Shown piece by piece: positions 8,594 through 15,994 of a stretch of DNA of 64,000 bases. Position 1 is the first letter of the stretch. Each line of letters starts with the position of its first letter. The notes beneath the pieces are model-generated. The model searched no databases. It worked only from the letters and a program-made list of their open reading frames with translations, and was not told where the DNA came from. A program made the translations under genes and the position numbers. The DNA comes from CALCKU01 sp964534845 (GTDB lineage Bacteria > Pseudomonadota > Alphaproteobacteria > Caulobacterales > Maricaulaceae): contig CAZHPV010000008.1 in NCBI GenBank assembly GCA_964534845.1, forward strand, positions 4,076 to 68,075, given 5' to 3'.

Positions 8594-9073
8594 TTAAGCC
8601 GCAGAAATTGAGGTTTCGTCCGTTAAGGAGATAAATAGGCTTTGCGCATCCGGGGCCGCTCTCAAGCGGGCGCGAACGTCCTGACGGCGTAAGCGTCGCG
8701 AAATTTGCGCCAAAGCCCTTAAATGCTCGCCTCCAGCTTCGAGCGGCGCGATCAGCATAGCGACCAGATCAACAGGGCGGTTATCAACCGCCTCATAGTC
8801 TACGGCGTCTTCAAGCGTGGCAAATACACCGCGCACAGACGTTATGCCCTTAAGACGGGCATGCGGTATAGCCACCCCCGACCCGACCCCTGTAGAGCCT
8901 AATTTTTCACGCTCTAGGGCAGCGGTCAGAATATCCCGGGCCGTAAGACCCGAATTCTCAAGCAAACCACTTTTTTCAAAATGACCAGCCAAATCCTGAA
9001 ATAATTTCTTTTTGCTATGCACTGACACTGAACACAACATTCCATCAGCGCCAAATAGAGTTTCGAGAGACAT
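8594..9073 (-). CDS. ptsN: Nitrogen-PTS EIIA component (EIIA-Ntr)
   Basis: The 159-residue protein has the EIIA fold of the fructose/nitrogen PTS family. The phosphoacceptor is H71 in VAIPHARL, preceded by the usual LEREKLGSTGVGSGVAIPH region. In proteobacteria it takes phosphate from NPr and controls potassium transport, nitrogen responses and, in some species, carbon storage rather than sugar uptake. It follows hpf by 64 bp on the same strand, as in the common rpoN-hpf-ptsN order, but here the pst operon lies between rpoN and hpf. Confidence 0.93.
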   Translation of the reverse strand: MSLETLFGADGMLCSVSVHSKKKLFQDLAGHFEKSGLLENSGLTARDILTAALEREKLGSTGVGSGVAIPHARLKGITSVRGVFATLEDAVDYEAVDNRPVDLVAMLIAPLEAGGEHLRALAQISRRLRRQDVRARLRAAPDAQSLFISLTDETSISAA

Positions 9074-9137
9074 TACAATCCGCTAAATTTATATCCAAAT
9101 GGGTAGCGACCCATCTTTCGCGACGCCTTTAGCCTTA

Positions 9138-9713
9138 TTATCGCTGCGGGTCAATCCATCCAATATTTCCGTCAGAGCGCTTAAAGACAACATTTAATCC
9201 GCCATGTTTGGCATTATTAAAAATAACGACACCATTATCCGCCAATCCTAATTCCAATGCGGCCATGCTGGGCGTCAAGGTTCGAATTTTCCCCGGCTTT
9301 TCGGCTATTACCATAGGCTCGCCCGAAACTTCGACATCACTATCATCGTCAAGGTTTTCATTCGCGGCAACAGGATTTTCCAAAATAAACATAGAAAAGC
9401 CTTGCGCCTTACTCTCGGCATTATGGTCTTTTAGGCGTCTCTTATAACGCCGCAACCGCTTTTCAATGTGATCAAGCGCTTCATCAGAGGCCCCGTAGGC
9501 ATCATGCGCCTCACCTTTGGATTCAAGAGAGGCCCCAGACGGCAAATGTATAGAACACACGGTTCTAAAGCCCGTCCCTTCGCGCGAAACAGAAATCTGT
9601 GCCTCGCCGTCCCTGCGTATATATTTATCCATCATATCGCCTATTCGGTCGGTTATGCGCTCACGCAGAGCAGAAGAAACATCAATACCTTTGGAGACGA
9701 TTTGTATTTGCAT
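9138..9713 (-). CDS. hpf: Ribosome hibernation-promoting factor, long form
   Basis: The 191 residues comprise an N-terminal HPF/YfiA domain (about 1-100: MQIQIVSKGIDVSSALRERI, and SKGEAHDAYGASDEALDHIEKRLRRYKRRL) and a C-terminal dimerisation domain (about 135-191: TPSMAALELGLADNGVVIFNN, and IGWIDPQR). Long-form HPF alone drives 100S ribosome dimers in resting cells. The C-terminal tail is complete. The gene has its own upstream gap with an inverted repeat at 9733-9749, downstream of the pstB terminator, so it probably has its own promoter. Confidence 0.93.
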   Translation of the reverse strand: MQIQIVSKGIDVSSALRERITDRIGDMMDKYIRRDGEAQISVSREGTGFRTVCSIHLPSGASLESKGEAHDAYGASDEALDHIEKRLRRYKRRLKDHNAESKAQGFSMFILENPVAANENLDDDSDVEVSGEPMVIAEKPGKIRTLTPSMAALELGLADNGVVIFNNAKHGGLNVVFKRSDGNIGWIDPQR

Positions 9714-9732
9714 AGATAACCTTTTTCACATT

Positions 9733-9749
9733 CTAGGAGTCTATCCTAG
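9733..9749. promoter_or_regulatory. Inverted repeat in hpf upstream region
   Basis: CTAGGA and TCCTAG are separated by five bases, twenty bases before the hpf start. It could be a regulator site or a hairpin near the ribosome site in the hpf leader. The sequence matches no operator known to me. Confidence 0.3.
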
Positions 9750-9812
9750 CACACATGTAAGGCAAATGCAGGTTTAAAATTCTCTAAATACCAATAGGCT
9801 CAACCGGGCGTT

Positions 9813-9857
9813 AAAAAAACCGCCCCAGCCGGTCGAAATTTAAAACAAAGGGCGGTT
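9813..9857 (-). terminator. Terminator of the pst operon
   Basis: On the minus strand AACCGCCC (beginning in the pstB stop codon) pairs with GGGCGGTT across a loop of about 24 bases and is followed by seven T. The 8-bp GC-rich stem and T run fit an intrinsic terminator. It separates the pst operon from hpf. Confidence 0.7.
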
Positions 9858-10674
9858 AGCCCGTCCGACCCGTAATATAATCCTGTGTCTGACTTTTACT
9901 GGGATTAGTAAAAATTTTCTCAGTTAGGTCATATTCAATGAGATCGCCTAGGTGAAAAAAGGCTGTCTTATCGGAAATACGGGCAGCCTGTGCCATAGAA
10001 TGGGTGACGATAATAATACAATATCGCTGCTTAAGCTCATCTATCAAAGCCTCTAACTTAGCCGTCGCAATCGGGTCTAGGGCCGAAGCTGGTTCGTCCA
10101 TTAAAATAACTTCAGGTGAAACGGCAATCGCGCGGGCGATGACAAGTCTTTGCTGTTGTCCACCAGACAAACCCGTACCGGGTGACCGTAAGCGGTCTTT
10201 TACCTCATCCCATAGCCCGGCACGTTTGAGACTTTTTTCGACCAGATGGTCGAGCTCATCCTTAGACGATGTCAAACCATGAATACGCGGACCATAAGCC
10301 ACATTATCATAAATGGATTTCGGGAACGGGTTTGGTTTCTGGAACACCATACCGACACGCGCACGCAGTAAAACCGGATCGAGGTCTTTGGCATATATAT
10401 CCTCCCCGTCCATGCGAATATCACCTGAAACCCGACAACCTTCTATCGTATCATTCATACGGTTAAACACGCGCAAAAAGGAAGACTTCCCACAACCTGA
10501 TGGCCCGATAAAGGCCGTCACGCCATTGTCAGGAATAGACATATTAATACCGTGCAAGGCCTCGAAGTCATCATAATGCACCCGCACATCCTTGACGACA
10601 AATTTCATAGCTTGATCATCAATATTCGTATTGACGGAGCCCTCCGGTTTCAGACTTGATACATCAATTTTCAT
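9856..10674 (-). CDS. pstB: Phosphate ABC transporter ATP-binding protein
   Basis: The 272-residue ATPase energises phosphate import with PstA and PstC. It has Walker A GPSGCGKS (57-64), signature LSGGQQQR (169-176) and Walker B VILMDEP (189-195), followed by the switch His in IIIVTHSMAQAARISD. The PstB-typical motif KPNPFPKSIYDNV follows the Q-loop. A longer frame reaches 10719, but the ATG at 10674 has GGAG eight bases upstream and starts five bases after the pstA stop, so it is chosen. No phoU follows, which is unusual for a pst operon; the message ends in an intrinsic terminator. Confidence 0.95.
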   Translation of the reverse strand: MKIDVSSLKPEGSVNTNIDDQAMKFVVKDVRVHYDDFEALHGINMSIPDNGVTAFIGPSGCGKSSFLRVFNRMNDTIEGCRVSGDIRMDGEDIYAKDLDPVLLRARVGMVFQKPNPFPKSIYDNVAYGPRIHGLTSSKDELDHLVEKSLKRAGLWDEVKDRLRSPGTGLSGGQQQRLVIARAIAVSPEVILMDEPASALDPIATAKLEALIDELKQRYCIIIVTHSMAQAARISDKTAFFHLGDLIEYDLTEKIFTNPSKSQTQDYITGRTG

Positions 10675-10678
10675 AAGC

Positions 10679-11980
10679 CTATCTCCGTTTTTCCAGACGG
10701 TTACGCAGCCAAATCGCAAATCCGTTCATACAAATCAAGACAAACAATAAAATAATAATCGCTGCCGAGGTACGTTCTGACCAAGCCCGTTCTGCGCTAT
10801 CGGACCACAGGAATATCTGCACAGGAAGGGCGGATGAAGGTTCCATGATGGATTGGGGAATTTCTGTCACAAAAGCAACCATGCCTATCATCAGCAAAGG
10901 CGCGGTTTCGCCCAAGACCTGTGCCATCCCGATAATCGACCCTGTCAATATACCCGGAGCGGCAAGCGGCAATTTATGATGGAACACGGCTTGTACATGC
11001 GAGGCCCCGACACTTAGCGCGCCGTTCACAATAGAGGGGGATACAGAGCGCAAGGCTGCGCGCGTTGCAATGGTTATTGTCGGAAAAGCGCGTAAGGCCA
11101 AAACCATACCGCCTACAAGCGGGGCTGATCTCGGCAGACCAAAAAAGTTTAAAAACACCGCTAAGCCTAACAGTCCAAAGACAATAGAGGGCACAGCGGC
11201 GAGATTATTGATATTAATCTCGATAAGGTCCGTCCATTTATTTTTGGGCGCAAATTCGTCCAGATATATCGCGGCTCCAACCCCGATAGGAAAAGCCAGA
11301 ATAAAAGCGACTGCCAGTAACATGAGTGAGCCCACGACAGCACTGGCAATACCGGCGAGTTCTGGATCGCGGCTATCTGGATTTGTGAAAAATATCTTGT
11401 TAAATTTCGCCGAAATAACGCGTCGCTCGGAGAGAGCGTCTATCCATTCTATCTGATTATCTTTTATTTTTCGCCGCTCTTGGGGTGTATCGCGCTTTAT
11501 ATAACCTTTGAGTAATTGATCGACCTGATCTGACGTTGGCACAACGACACGGATGGTTTGGCCGATAAGATTCGGGTTTTGATATACTTTCTGACGCAAG
11601 TGATCTTCCGCGCCTGAGGCAGACACCAGAGCAAATAAAGCCCGCTTATCACGCCTGTCCGTAACCTCTGGAAACTGGGCGTAAAGCGTATCTTGCACTA
11701 TACGGCGATAATTCGCACCGCGTAATTGTCCACTATCCCGCGCGCCTGTTGGATCCAGAACCGTTTCCTCGAGCTTTACATCCAGCGTCATAAAATGTTG
11801 GTAAAAAGCCGTGTAACCCGTCCCGACCAAAGACACGAGCAACCAAAAGAGAGAGGCGATTGCAAATCCAATGGCGACAAGCCCCCAGCGCCGGAACCGT
11901 CTTTCCTTACCATTGCGTTTGGCCAGACGTTTTATCGCCAACTCGGAATTATGGATTGATTGTGAGCTACTGGGCGCCAT
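10679..11980 (-). CDS. pstA: Phosphate ABC transporter permease with DUF3333-type extension
   Basis: The 433-residue permease is longer than the roughly 280-300 residues of E. coli PstA. One N-terminal membrane helix (about 32-58) is followed by a soluble region (about 60-215), the arrangement annotated as DUF3333 in alphaproteobacterial PstA. The transport core (about 215-430) carries five or six helices and the EAA-like loop around ALSVGASHVQAVFHHKLPLAAPGILTGSI. The extension probably lies in the periplasm near PstS. Its ATG overlaps the pstC TGA by one base (TGATG). Confidence 0.93.
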   Translation of the reverse strand: MAPSSSQSIHNSELAIKRLAKRNGKERRFRRWGLVAIGFAIASLFWLLVSLVGTGYTAFYQHFMTLDVKLEETVLDPTGARDSGQLRGANYRRIVQDTLYAQFPEVTDRRDKRALFALVSASGAEDHLRQKVYQNPNLIGQTIRVVVPTSDQVDQLLKGYIKRDTPQERRKIKDNQIEWIDALSERRVISAKFNKIFFTNPDSRDPELAGIASAVVGSLMLLAVAFILAFPIGVGAAIYLDEFAPKNKWTDLIEININNLAAVPSIVFGLLGLAVFLNFFGLPRSAPLVGGMVLALRAFPTITIATRAALRSVSPSIVNGALSVGASHVQAVFHHKLPLAAPGILTGSIIGMAQVLGETAPLLMIGMVAFVTEIPQSIMEPSSALPVQIFLWSDSAERAWSERTSAAIIILLFVLICMNGFAIWLRNRLEKRR

Positions 11981-13224
11981 CAGTCATATCTCTCGCGGTA
12001 TTTGCGCACCACAATTAAAGCAATCACGTTTAGCAAAAGGGTAATAATAAACAAGACAAGCCCCAAGGCGAAAGCTGCGAGTGTCTTGGGACTATCAAAT
12101 TCCTGATCGCCCGTTAAAAGCGCCACAATTTGCACAGTCACCGTTGTCACCGCTTCGAACGGATTTGCTGTCAGGTTTGCAGCCCGGCCTGCCGCCATAA
12201 CCACAATCATAGTTTCGCCGATTGCACGTGAAATCGCGAGCAAAAAGGCCCCGATAATGCCCGGTAAGGCTCCGGCGAAAATGACCTTTAACATGGTTTC
12301 AGACTTCGTCGCGCCCAAAGCATAAGAACCGTCTCGCAAAGACTGCGGAACCGCATTTATAACGTCATCGGACAGAGAGGAAATCAAGGGAATTATCATA
12401 ACCCCCATAACGACCCCCGCTGAAATCGCACTTTGTGTCGGTACGGAAAATCCCATATTTTCAGCCATAAGCCTGATGGTTGGACCGACGGTTAGCAAAG
12501 CGAAAAATCCGTAAACCACGGTCGGAATACCGGCCAATATCTCAATGGCAGGTTTGACAATGGCGCGCATACGCTTACTGGCATATTCTGACAGATAAAT
12601 GGCGATCATGAGTCCTATAGGTCCGGCCACTGTAATCGCTATCAGCATGATTAAAAACGTCCCGGCAAATATAGGGACAGCCCCAAAAGCACCGGACTGA
12701 CCGGCCTGATCCGCGCGCAAGGCTGTTTGCGGAGACCATTGTAATCCGAACAGAAATTCAGACGGGGACACTTGTTCAAAAAAGCGCCAACTTTCAAACA
12801 CAAGGGACATTATAATTCCCAATGTGGTTAAAACCGCTATGGCCGAAAGCGCAATGAGGAACCCTTTAATGAACCTCTCGACATAGATACGCGCTCTGAA
12901 ATCAACCGCAATAGTGCGGTTGCAAAGCATAATCACTGCTCCGGCGCTTAATATAAGCGCGGCAAGCCATAAAAAATTAAAGATAAAAGACGGCGCATCA
13001 CCGGCACTTGCGCGCAATAGGATACCGACAATGAAAACACCCAGTCCGGTAAGGCCGACAAGCCAGGCCGTCAAATAGCCATGATAGTTTGATTGCGAAT
13101 GGAAAACCTCCCCATTCTGTCTGGCGGCAAGTAATTTATGACTCGCGGCACTCCGATTATAGGCAAAACCCCCTATGACAAGCACAGCGAGCAAGACAAG
13201 CATGTAGGACGTAATATTACTCAC
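11980..13224 (-). CDS. pstC: Phosphate ABC transporter permease, extended PstC
   Basis: The 414-residue permease has a transport core with the loop around GATKSETMLKVIFAGALPGIIGAFLLAISRAIGE and the motif IPTVVYGFFAL. It has about 120 extra N-terminal residues with three predicted helices, the partner of the extended PstA. The frame is open to 13269, but that stretch contains the terminator hairpin behind pstS. GTG 13224, preceded by GGGATAGA, is the likely start. Being downstream of the hairpin, it should be made in smaller amounts than PstS. Confidence 0.9.
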   Translation of the reverse strand: MSNITSYMLVLLAVLVIGGFAYNRSAASHKLLAARQNGEVFHSQSNYHGYLTAWLVGLTGLGVFIVGILLRASAGDAPSFIFNFLWLAALILSAGAVIMLCNRTIAVDFRARIYVERFIKGFLIALSAIAVLTTLGIIMSLVFESWRFFEQVSPSEFLFGLQWSPQTALRADQAGQSGAFGAVPIFAGTFLIMLIAITVAGPIGLMIAIYLSEYASKRMRAIVKPAIEILAGIPTVVYGFFALLTVGPTIRLMAENMGFSVPTQSAISAGVVMGVMIIPLISSLSDDVINAVPQSLRDGSYALGATKSETMLKVIFAGALPGIIGAFLLAISRAIGETMIVVMAAGRAANLTANPFEAVTTVTVQIVALLTGDQEFDSPKTLAAFALGLVLFIITLLLNVIALIVVRKYRERYD

Positions 13225-13245
13225 TCTATCCCATTCACGGAGATT

Positions 13246-13277
13246 AAAACAATAGGGCGGTGAAGACACCGCCCTAT
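13246..13277 (-). terminator. Partial terminator between pstS and pstC
   Basis: On the minus strand ATAGGGCGGTG pairs perfectly with CACCGCCCTAT over a four-base loop (11-bp stem) and is followed by TGTTTT. It lies about 55 bp after the pstS stop and just before pstC. A strong stem with a short T run here is expected to stop much of the transcript after pstS, so that the binding protein is made in excess over the membrane parts. Confidence 0.8.
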
Positions 13278-13332
13278 CCCTATAAATCGTTAGGAACGAA
13301 TTTCCTACAGTTCATGGACAAATAAATGCCAA

Positions 13333-14439
13333 TTACTGACTATATGCTGCAAGGTTTTCCACAGCTGAGCGGTATTTTTGTCGTTCTTGAGCTGGAAGCG
13401 GTACAAGACCTATCTCTTCGAGATAACCGCCCGGCGCCCATGCCTGATCCGAGGTAAACTCTAGAGCATATTCCTTTAAGCCCGGCGTCAGTCCAACATG
13501 GTCTTTTTTGACATAAAAGAAAAGCGAACGCGACACGGGATATTGGCCCGAGGAAATATTTTCGAAAGTCGGCTCCGCGCCGTCCATGTTAGCCCCTTTT
13601 ATCTTATCGGCATTCTGATCAAGGAAAGAATAGCCAAAAACACCCACCGCGCTCGGTGTATTGACCAGTGTTTGCACGAGTGCATTATCGTTTTCTCCGC
13701 CGTCAATCCACTTGCCGTCTTCACGTAAAGTATGCGAAACTGTTTTGAAGGCCTTTTTATCGGACTTACGTAAAGCCGCCAGACACGGGATCTTTTTAGC
13801 CCCGCCTTCCATAGCAATCTCGACAAAAGCGTCACGTGTTCCCGACGTTGGCGGCGGGCCATAGGCTTCTATAGTATTATCCGGTAAAGACGCGTTTACT
13901 TCAGACCATTTCTTATAAGGATTGGCCTGCATTGTACAATCTGTATCGGATGTCGGTACGGTCTTGGCAAAAGCCAGATAGACATCTTTGAGACCCATAT
14001 TAATTGTGGGTGCGTCAATAGCATTGGCCATAACAATTCCGTCAAACCCGATTTTAACCTCGATAACACCCTCGACACCATTAGCCGCGCATTTGTCAAA
14101 TTCGCTTTTTTTCTGACGGCGCGACGAATTGGTCACATCTGCTGAGCCGCCGCCAGCACCTTCACAAAATAATTTATGTCCCCCGCCGGAGCCGGTAGAT
14201 TCGACAATGACCTTATGGCCTGTTTTATTGCCAAATTCTTGCGCGACCTTGGTTGAAAATGGATAGACCGTAGAGGAACCTACCACGCGAATATCATTGC
14301 GTGCCGTGCTCGCTTGCGAACTGCTCGTAGAGGCAGAACTATCTGTTGAACCTGCCGTAGAGCCGGCGTTATCACTTCCGCCGCAGGCCGCTAAAGCAAG
14401 AGCACTCGTTGAACTTATAATTAAATGTCTTAGTTTCAT
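13333..14439 (-). CDS. pstS: Phosphate-binding lipoprotein PstS
   Basis: This 368-residue substrate-binding protein delivers phosphate to PstCAB. The start is set by GGAGA seven bases before ATG 14439. The protein then opens with a lipoprotein signal peptide ending LAAC (Cys19), followed by a Ser/Thr/Gly-rich linker (about 20-45). Phosphate-loop features follow: VVGSSTVYPFSTKVAQEF, the STGSGGGHKLFCEG segment and PPPTSGTRDAFVE. Longer frames to 14532 would bury the lipobox and are rejected. It is the second gene of the porin-pst operon, 25 bp after the porin gene. Confidence 0.94.
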   Translation of the reverse strand: MKLRHLIISSTSALALAACGGSDNAGSTAGSTDSSASTSSSQASTARNDIRVVGSSTVYPFSTKVAQEFGNKTGHKVIVESTGSGGGHKLFCEGAGGGSADVTNSSRRQKKSEFDKCAANGVEGVIEVKIGFDGIVMANAIDAPTINMGLKDVYLAFAKTVPTSDTDCTMQANPYKKWSEVNASLPDNTIEAYGPPPTSGTRDAFVEIAMEGGAKKIPCLAALRKSDKKAFKTVSHTLREDGKWIDGGENDNALVQTLVNTPSAVGVFGYSFLDQNADKIKGANMDGAEPTFENISSGQYPVSRSLFFYVKKDHVGLTPGLKEYALEFTSDQAWAPGGYLEEIGLVPLPAQERQKYRSAVENLAAYSQ

Positions 14440-14464
14440 AATTTGTCTCCAAAAGTCTGGGGCA

Positions 14465-15706
14465 TTAAAAGTCAAATTGCAGGCGTGCAATGAAACCGTC
14501 AACCGTATCGTCATTAAAGGCTCTCGCCACACCTGTTCCGTCTACGGGCTCGAACACGTCTCCAATACCAAGACTTGGCCCAACATTTAGCCCTGACAAA
14601 GTAGCATCAGCATTATAATAATTAAACTGTATACGCGCATGTTTATGCAGCCACCAGTTTATACCGGCGGCAAATGTATTCAGATCGCCCCCCTGAATAC
14701 CTTCATCCGTAAGGTCGAGCTGGTCATAACGCGCATTAATTGAAACGGCACCCCAGCCGCCTTCTGTGACGGGATTGTCAACGGTAACGCGCTTAAATTT
14801 ACCAATCGAGTAATTGCGCTTACCGCCAAAGACATAACCGCCGCCAATGGACCATCCGTTAAAACTTGGGTCATCCGTACAGACAGTTGAACCTTCCACG
14901 CAATCTGCATTTACAATTGTATATTCAGCTATGGCCCAAGCCGAACCAAAAAGCGCGCCAAATTCAGCGCCTAAAAATGTATCACTATCGGCGATACGTC
15001 CGGTTGAGATAATTCGGTCTGTGCTTTCAACAAAGGGACGCTGTCTATAGCGCAGATCATCTGCATCATTTTGATCCCGGTAACGAAAAGAGGCTCCCAA
15101 ATGGACCAACTTATCTGTATCAACATCAAACTTATAAACACCGCGGCCCGCAAGAGCGATACCTTCAACGCCGCCAGCTTGGTTTTCAATCGCTTCAAGG
15201 TTTTCGCCAAACACACCGAGTTGCAACAGGTAATTATCAGATTTTGTCGCAATTTCGAAACCGACACGGCGGTCAAGCTGGAAGGCGTCTGTAAAGGCCG
15301 CACGCTCAATCAGGGCCTCATCCAAAGAAGAATTGGCTTCTTCCAATGAATTCTGCGTTTTAAAATGACCTGCTTTAAAACTGATCTGACTACCACTGGG
15401 TTTCCATTCCAAATAAGCATCTTCGAGATTAACATCTCCGCCCTCATCAAATGTCACTTCCAGTTTATACTTCAAGTTTTTCCCATATTGCCCCGACCCC
15501 TTAAGACGCGCGCGGCGTAGGGCAGTTGAACTAAAGTCAAAATCTGCATTATCAGCATCACCCGTGGCATAATCCACATGTAAACGGCCTCCAAGTTTCA
15601 CCGTGAAATCTTGGGCTATTGCCGCCTCACTTATAGCCAACAATCCCACTATGGGCGCAGCTTTTAAAACGTTCAAACAAGTTGAACGGTAAAGTTTCGT
15701 TACCAT
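14465..15706 (-). CDS. OprP/OprO-type phosphate-selective porin
   Basis: The 413-residue outer-membrane beta-barrel has a signal peptide (1 to about 31, ending AIAQ) and a C-terminal Phe (LQFDF) used by the BAM machinery. The mature start FTVKLGGRLHVDYA and the segments LRRARLKGSGQYGKNLKYKLEVTFDEGG and VNLEDAYLEWKP are typical of the OprO/OprP porin family, which takes up phosphate or polyphosphate. AGAGG lies seven bases before the ATG. It is the first gene behind the Pho box, so its induction by phosphate starvation is expected. Anion selectivity cannot be proven from sequence alone. Confidence 0.88.
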   Translation of the reverse strand: MVTKLYRSTCLNVLKAAPIVGLLAISEAAIAQDFTVKLGGRLHVDYATGDADNADFDFSSTALRRARLKGSGQYGKNLKYKLEVTFDEGGDVNLEDAYLEWKPSGSQISFKAGHFKTQNSLEEANSSLDEALIERAAFTDAFQLDRRVGFEIATKSDNYLLQLGVFGENLEAIENQAGGVEGIALAGRGVYKFDVDTDKLVHLGASFRYRDQNDADDLRYRQRPFVESTDRIISTGRIADSDTFLGAEFGALFGSAWAIAEYTIVNADCVEGSTVCTDDPSFNGWSIGGGYVFGGKRNYSIGKFKRVTVDNPVTEGGWGAVSINARYDQLDLTDEGIQGGDLNTFAAGINWWLHKHARIQFNYYNADATLSGLNVGPSLGIGDVFEPVDGTGVARAFNDDTVDGFIARLQFDF

Positions 15707-15735
15707 TTTCTAACCTCTGTTTATCGCGGATTACA

Positions 15736-15773
15736 CCGCATAGCCTCTTCACCTCATTTACGAGGCATAGCGG
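15736..15773 (-). other. Stem-loop in the porin mRNA leader
   Basis: CCGC-ATA-GCCTC and GAGGC-ATA-GCGG face each other. This gives two stems (5 and 4 bp) with a symmetric internal loop and a 14-base apical loop. It lies in the leader between the Pho promoter and the porin ATG. It may stabilise the message or bind a regulator; it matches no riboswitch class I know. Confidence 0.35.
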
Positions 15774-15812
15774 CGTATAACCCGAGTCTCGTCACAGTTA
15801 TTTAAACCTTTT

Positions 15813-15830
15813 GTGACAGTTTTATGAAAA
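15813..15830 (-). promoter_or_regulatory. Pho box upstream of porin-pst operon
   Basis: On the minus strand the 18 bases TTTTCATAAAACTGTCAC match the PhoB box (two CTGTCAT-like heptamers spaced by an A-rich tetramer): the second heptamer is exact apart from its last base, and the first differs at its first positions. An AT-rich TAAATA about ten bases downstream is a fitting -10. This predicts PhoB-dependent induction of porin, pstS and pstCAB. Confidence 0.8.
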
Positions 15831-15877
15831 TTGAGCCTTTAGCCTGCAGCCGTAAAATCCCAGAAATAGCCCGCTGC

Positions 15878-15901
15878 AACACTGGACAAAAAAACAGTGT
15901 T
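15878..15901. other. Inverted repeat downstream of rpoN
   Basis: AACACTG and CAGTGTT form a perfect 7-bp stem around a loop containing seven T on the minus strand. It lies about 95 bp after the rpoN stop and upstream of the Pho box. The T run is in the loop rather than after the stem, so terminator function is doubtful. Confidence 0.35.
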
Positions 15902-15994
15902 TAGGCGCTCATTCAAGAGATTTAAACGGCAAGGGAATTCAAAAACAGGCCATAACCAAGAGCCTAATATACGCAGTGGTAATAAGTCCGGTGG

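Noticed and set aside
13225..13269. Longer pstC start
   Set aside because: The extra codons are formed by the arms of the pstS terminator hairpin, so they are not expected to be coding.
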